From the NCBI GenBank assembly GCA_964635055.1, contig CAZWMT010000001.1:1-64000 (forward strand): a DNA stretch of 64,000 nt, in the 5' to 3' direction. Within the stretch, counting starts at the first letter, position 1, and every line of letters starts with the position of its first letter. The position numbers were made by a program, and so were the translations under genes. Source of the DNA: JAEUJM01 sp964635055. Its GTDB lineage: Bacteria > Actinomycetota > Acidimicrobiia > Acidimicrobiales > DATDAH01. The notes below the pieces were generated by a model. That model saw only the letters and a list, made by a program, of their open reading frames with translations. It was not told the origin of the DNA and searched no databases. This document shows positions 59,826 through 64,000 of the stretch, in pieces.

Positions 59826-62276
59826 ATGGGAGCGGTCTGGTACCGAGCGCGGGCGGACCTGCGCCGCGGCGTGTGGGGAGCGGTCGCGCTCGTGCTGCTC
59901 CTCGGGTTCGCCGGCGGCGTCACCCTTGCGGCGGTGGCCGGGTCGATCCGCACCCGTGACGCCCTTCCCGAGTTCCTCGCGTACAACCGGGCACCCGACG
60001 CCGGGGTGTACGTCGACCCGACGCTGCCGGAGGCCGAGAAGCGTCGGCTCATCGCCCAGGTCACCGCCCTTCCGGAGTGGGATGCGGTCGCGGTGATCGC
60101 CGCCGCGGTCGTGAGCGTGCGACCGCCTGGCCAGAACTACTCGGTGATGGTCGCCAACGCGCTGCGCGAAGGCTCGTTCCCGCTCGGCTTCTCCCGGCCG
60201 ATCATCGTCGACGGGCACCCACCCGACCCCAGCTCGCCGACCGACGCGGTGATCAACGAGGCCTTCGCCAACGCGTTCGGCATCGGGGTCGGCGACACCT
60301 TCGCCCTCCGCAGCATCACGGCCGACCACCTGGAGGCGGCCGGTGGTGGCCGGCTGCGGTCCGATCCGGAGGGCACCGACTTCACGATGACGGTCACCGG
60401 CATCGAACGCCAACCGAGCGACCTGCAGAGCGGCGCCCAGGACCAGCAGGGGACCGTGTTCGGCAGCGACACCTGGTCGTTGCTGCTCACGCCGGCGTTC
60501 TGGGATGCCCTCGACGGGGACGTCGCCTCCTACGGCGGTGGGGCGATCGGCCGCCTTCGCCCGGGGGTGACGACGGCGCAGTTGGGCGACGCGGTGACGG
60601 CCATCTCGCCGGACCGGTTCTTCGTCGAGCCCAGCGACGACCAGAAGACGGTGGTCGACTCGATCGGCCGGGCCGTCGACTTCGAGGCCAATGCCCTGCT
60701 CCTGTTCGCCGTGGTCCTCGCCGTCGCGGGAGCGGCCCTGGTGGGCCAGGCCATCGGCCGTCAGGTGACCCTGCGCCTCGACGATGGCGAGGCCCTGCGG
60801 GCCGCCGGCTTCGCCCGCCGTCAGCGGGCCGCGGTCATCCTCCCCCGGACCATGGTCCTGGCCCTCGCCGGGTCAGTGGTCGCCGTGGTGGTCGCCGTGG
60901 CGTGCTCACCCCTGGCCCCCGTCGGCCTGGCCCGGCGCGCCGAGTTGCACCCCGGGCTCGACGTCGACCCGGCCGTGCTCCTGCCCGGAGCTGCGCTCAT
61001 CGCCGGTCTGGTCATGGCCTGGAGCGGTGTCGTGGCGTGGCGGGCAAGCCGAGCAGCAGAGCTCGAGGCCGAGATCATCCGCCGGGACCGCCCGTCGATG
61101 ATGGGGGCCCGCCTGGCCGCGGTCGGGGCGGGGGTCACGACCGTCGCCGGTGTGCGCCTCGCCCTCGAGCGGGGCCGGGGACGCACGGCCGTACCCGTCG
61201 TGAGCGCCCTGCTGGCGGGGGCGTGTGGGGTGTTCGTGGTCGCGGCGGTGCTCACCTTCTCCATCAGCCTCGACCGGCTCATCGACTCCCCCGACCTCCA
61301 AGGCTGGACCTGGGACGTGGCTGTCGGGAACTACTCCGTGCAGGACAGCGTCGACGAGGGCGCCGCTCTGCTGGAGGCGAACCCCCTGGTCGGCGCCTAC
61401 GTGGGCGAGAACAACGAGGCGATGCGCATCAACGGAGCCGCCGCGTACGTCGCGTCGCTCGGCCCGGGCGACACGGCGGTCGGGCCGCCGGTCATCTCGG
61501 GCCGACTGCCCGACGCCGACGACGAGATCGCGCTCGGCCGCACCACGCTGGCCGACCTCCACAAGAAGATCGGCGAAACCGTCGTGCTCTCCGCCGACTC
61601 GGGGGGCGACCCTGTGGAGGCCACCATCGTGGGCACCGTGATCCTGCCCGCCAGCATCAACGACAGCCTCACCCTGGGCGAGGGCGGGTTGATGACACTG
61701 GACGGTCTGCGTGCCGTGTTCGGTCCCCAAGGCGATGCGACCGTGGCCCAGCAGTTCCTGGTGGACTTCGCCGACGGCATCGACCCCGCCGACGGCATGG
61801 CCTCGCTCCGGGAGGACTTCGGTGACTCGGTGATCACCCCCCGCTCCCCCGCCGACGTCGAGAACCTGCGACGCGTGCAAGGCCTCCCGGCGCTCCTCGC
61901 CGCCACCGTCGGCCTCCTCGCGCTCGGCACCCTGGCCAACACCCTCGTCACCTGCATCCGTCGGCGCCGGCGCGACCTCGCCACCTTCGCCACGCTCGGC
62001 TTCCGGCCCCGCCAGATCGCCGCGACGGTGGCCTGGCAGGCCACCACCATCGCGGTCGTCGCCCTGGCCATCGGCCTGCCGCTGGGCATCGCCGCGGGCC
62101 GCACCGTGTGGGCCCTGATCATGGAGTCGATCGGGACCTCGGTGCCCGCGGTCACGCCGTCGGCTGCACTCGGCGCGCTGGCCCTTGTCGTCTTCCTGGG
62201 CGCCAACGCCATCGCCGCCCTCCCAGCCCGAAGCGCCGCCCGCACCCATCCTGCGACCACCCTGCGCAGCGAGTAG
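59826..62276 (+). CDS. FtsX/MacB-type ABC transporter permease
   Basis: 816 residues. Two halves, each a membrane segment plus an extracytoplasmic MacB-like domain, with FtsX core segments (ALLLFAVVLAVAGAALVGQA in half 1; LPALLAATVGLLALGTLANT, then LATFATLGFRPRQIAAT in half 2). Such permeases export lipids, peptides or act as mechanotransmitters with an ATPase; no ATPase partner is in the window. Its 3' end (RTHPATTLRSE) is partly copied just downstream. Confidence 0.87.
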   Translation: MGAVWYRARADLRRGVWGAVALVLLLGFAGGVTLAAVAGSIRTRDALPEFLAYNRAPDAGVYVDPTLPEAEKRRLIAQVTALPEWDAVAVIAAAVVSVRPPGQNYSVMVANALREGSFPLGFSRPIIVDGHPPDPSSPTDAVINEAFANAFGIGVGDTFALRSITADHLEAAGGGRLRSDPEGTDFTMTVTGIERQPSDLQSGAQDQQGTVFGSDTWSLLLTPAFWDALDGDVASYGGGAIGRLRPGVTTAQLGDAVTAISPDRFFVEPSDDQKTVVDSIGRAVDFEANALLLFAVVLAVAGAALVGQAIGRQVTLRLDDGEALRAAGFARRQRAAVILPRTMVLALAGSVVAVVVAVACSPLAPVGLARRAELHPGLDVDPAVLLPGAALIAGLVMAWSGVVAWRASRAAELEAEIIRRDRPSMMGARLAAVGAGVTTVAGVRLALERGRGRTAVPVVSALLAGACGVFVVAAVLTFSISLDRLIDSPDLQGWTWDVAVGNYSVQDSVDEGAALLEANPLVGAYVGENNEAMRINGAAAYVASLGPGDTAVGPPVISGRLPDADDEIALGRTTLADLHKKIGETVVLSADSGGDPVEATIVGTVILPASINDSLTLGEGGLMTLDGLRAVFGPQGDATVAQQFLVDFADGIDPADGMASLREDFGDSVITPRSPADVENLRRVQGLPALLAATVGLLALGTLANTLVTCIRRRRRDLATFATLGFRPRQIAATVAWQATTIAVVALAIGLPLGIAAGRTVWALIMESIGTSVPAVTPSAALGALALVVFLGANAIAALPARSAARTHPATTLRSE

Positions 62277-62361
62277 CCCCGCAACGGGCTCGCGGCGCCG
62301 CCCGCACCCATCCTGCGACCACCCTGCACCCATCCTGCGACCACCCTGCGCAGCGAGTAGC
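62233..62361 (+). repeat. duplicated 3' end of FtsX gene
   Basis: GCGCCGCCCGCACCCATCCT begins at 62233 inside the gene and again at 62295 after its stop. The second copy contains the 21-22-bp segment ACCCATCCTGCGACCACCCT twice and ends with the same CGCAGCGAGTAG stop context at 62349-62360. Confidence 0.88.
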
Positions 62362-62441
62362 GCCACCCGCCGTCCGGCGCCACCCGCACCACGCCACGCC
62401 CGGGACCACCTACGTCGCCACCTGACGGATAGGTTGCGAGC

Positions 62442-62966
62442 ATGGGCGCTCCCCCGTCGCCGCGGGTCCCGGGCCTCGAGCACCGCCTCGTCCGCCACGA
62501 CGACGAGGCCGTCCCCTGGTTCGCCGTTCGCAGCCAGCGCAACCCCGACGGCTCGGAGTCCCACGTGTGGGAGCGCTGGGTCGCGTTCTCGGTCGACCCG
62601 CTCTACCTCGCCCTCCAGGCCCGCTGGGACCCGGGCATGATCGTGCGCCGCCACGGCCACCACAGCCCCCACACCCTGACGGTGCTGGCGGGCTCGTTCA
62701 CCTGCGACGGGGTCGAGCTCGGCCCCGGCGACCACCTCGAGCTCCCCCTGGGCGCCGCCTTCGGCCCCTTCGTCGCCGGCCCGGAGGGCGTCGAGCTCTA
62801 CGAGGTGATGCTGGGCGATCCCCGCTCGTGGAGCGACGAGCCGGAGGCCCTCGCCGCCGTGCTCGCCGAGCACGGCGTCACCCCGCTCCCCGATCCCCCC
62901 ATCGAGCTGCCCGCCGGTCTCGAGGACCTGCGTGCGGTCTTCGCCGTCCCCACCGCGCAAGGATGA
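62442..62966 (+). CDS. cupin-domain protein
   Basis: 174 residues. ARWDPGMIVRRHGHHSPHTL, TVLAGSFTCDGVELGPGDHL and ELPLGAAFGPFVAGPEGVEL show the single-cupin beta barrel with histidine metal ligands (RRHGHHS). Enzyme or storage role unknown. Its stop overlaps an ATG (62963) of the next gene, so both are probably one operon. Confidence 0.85.
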   Translation: MGAPPSPRVPGLEHRLVRHDDEAVPWFAVRSQRNPDGSESHVWERWVAFSVDPLYLALQARWDPGMIVRRHGHHSPHTLTVLAGSFTCDGVELGPGDHLELPLGAAFGPFVAGPEGVELYEVMLGDPRSWSDEPEALAAVLAEHGVTPLPDPPIELPAGLEDLRAVFAVPTAQG

Positions 62967-62971
62967 ACCCC

Positions 62972-64000
62972 ATGGCCCCCACCCCCGCCGAAGCCGACCT
63001 CCCGCTCATCATCTCCGTCGACGACCACGTGATGGAGCCCAAGGACCTTTGGCAGCGCGAGCTGCCGGCGTCCCTACGGGACCGGGGCCCGAGGGTGGTC
63101 ACCGAGCGGGTGAAGCTCGAGTTCGTGGGCGGCCACTACGGCTTCTCCCGCGACGTCCCCGACGGCGACTGGTGCGACCTCTGGCTCTTCGACGACCTGG
63201 TCACCCCCACCGGCCTCCTCCACGCCCCGGCGGGCATGCCCCGCGACGAGCAGCGCAACGTGCCCGCCACCTACGAGGACTTCCGCCCCGGCACCTACGA
63301 CCAGGCCGAGCGCCTCGCCGACATGGACCTCAACCACGTCCAGGCGGCCATCAACTACCCGAACATCTTCCCCCGCTTCGCCGGCCAGGGCTTCCTCGAG
63401 CGCGACGACAAGGACCTCGCGCTGGCCTGCCTGCGCATCTACAACGACTGGATGATCGACGAGTGGTGCGGCGGCGCCGGCCAAGGCCGCCTGATCCCGC
63501 TCACCCTCGTGCCGCTTTGGGACCCGCAGCTCGCCGCCGACGAGCTGCGCCGGTGTGCCGGCAAGGGCAGCCACGCCATCGCCTTCAGCGAGAACCCGTC
63601 GAAGCTGGGTGTCCCCTCGATGTACACCGGCGCGTGGGACGTGCTCTGGGCCGCGGCCGAGGAGACCGACACCACGGTCTCGATGCACATCGGCTCGTCG
63701 TCCTCGATGCCGTCCACCTCGCCCGACGCCCCGCTCGCCACCTCGATGTCGCTGTACGCCCAGAACGCCCAGGGCTCGCTGGCCGACTGGGTGTTCTCGG
63801 GCACCCTCGAGCGCTTCGCCGACCTCAAGATCGCCTACGCGGAGAGCCAGGTGGGGTGGATGCCGTTCCAGCTCGAGCGCATGGACGCGGTCTGGGCCGA
63901 TGGCCGCGGCGGTGTGGGCGGCCCCGTCCTCCCCAGCGAGCAGGTGAGGGGCCGGGTGTACGGCTGCGTGTTCGACGACCTCCACGGGCTCAAGTGCCGC
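62972..64000 (+). CDS. amidohydrolase family 2 protein (partial)
   Basis: 343 codons to the window edge, no stop. SVDDHVMEPKDLW near the N-terminus is the metal-binding SxDxH of amidohydrolase-2/ACMSD-like enzymes; RLADMDLNHVQAAINYPNIF, MHIGSSSSM (His ligand) and RFADLKIAYAESQVGWMPFQ follow family order. ATG 62972 has AAGGA 8 nt upstream; ATG 62963 is also in frame and overlaps the cupin stop. Probably a decarboxylase or hydrolase of an aromatic or lactone compound. The 3' part lies outside the window. Confidence 0.88.
   Translation, partial: MAPTPAEADLPLIISVDDHVMEPKDLWQRELPASLRDRGPRVVTERVKLEFVGGHYGFSRDVPDGDWCDLWLFDDLVTPTGLLHAPAGMPRDEQRNVPATYEDFRPGTYDQAERLADMDLNHVQAAINYPNIFPRFAGQGFLERDDKDLALACLRIYNDWMIDEWCGGAGQGRLIPLTLVPLWDPQLAADELRRCAGKGSHAIAFSENPSKLGVPSMYTGAWDVLWAAAEETDTTVSMHIGSSSSMPSTSPDAPLATSMSLYAQNAQGSLADWVFSGTLERFADLKIAYAESQVGWMPFQLERMDAVWADGRGGVGGPVLPSEQVRGRVYGCVFDDLHGLKCR

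Overview
The window is high-GC actinobacterial DNA. Most probably it comes from the class Acidimicrobiia or a close relative; this is an inference from gene content, not from a marker gene. Supporting signs are topoisomerase I with a lysine-rich tail, a DUF4244-type pilin in a Tad cluster, an RsbW/RsbV-type pair, an LPXTG surface protein, GTG/TTG starts and strong G/C at third codon positions. No rRNA, tRNA or CRISPR array was found.

Layout. 0-5.4 kb: leftward replication block topA-tmk-holB, broken up by several kinds of short palindromic repeat. 5.5-10.5 kb: an acyl-CoA dehydrogenase, an ECF sigma factor overlapping a membrane-anchored Kelch protein, a decayed stretch (a frameshifted SnoaL-like gene plus a fragment of a second sigma/Kelch leader), and an S4 RNA-binding protein. 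10.9-14.5 kb: nhaA, a secreted lipoprotein esterase and an RsbW/STAS pair. 14.7-23.4 kb: a MrfA/YprA-like helicase, a SurE-like lipoprotein and a leftward Tad pilus cluster (CpaE-like, tadA, tadB, tadC, pilin, tadE). This matches the 'helicase/secretion neighbourhood' of Actinobacteria, as in the mycobacterial Rv3649-Rv3661 region. 23.6-33.2 kb: a PD40 propeller protein, two tandem M4 metallopeptidases and a Ser/Thr kinase, apparently inserted before a HAD-IB gene that lies next to the Tad cluster in mycobacteria. 34-41.7 kb: a primary-type sigma factor, small enzymes, a SARP/BTAD regulator and a polar amino-acid ABC transporter. 41.9-51.3 kb: one gene for a cell-wall protein of about 3130 residues with 16 repeats of about 128 residues. 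51.6-55.7 kb: a three-gene operon with two ferritin-like proteins, a HAD phosphatase, a hemerythrin and a plasmid-stabilisation-type protein. 55.8-59.7 kb: a repeat-rich secreted protein and a TasA/SipW-cargo-like protein, divergent from a TetR regulator. 59.8-64 kb: an FtsX-type permease, a cupin and an amidohydrolase cut by the window end.

The theme of the window is the cell surface. Three neighbouring secreted proteins (PD40 protein and both M4 proteases) share a C-terminal domain I cannot name, and the last 311 bp of the two protease genes are identical but for one base. The giant LPXTG gene and the TasA-like operon share a 13-base palindromic site about 110 bp upstream of their starts, and further palindromes lie beside the tetR gene. 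This suggests one surface/matrix regulon. At the DNA level there is a dispersed hairpin family (arms around GAGGCAAT) at four loci, and two genes have their 3' end, stop codon included, copied just downstream.
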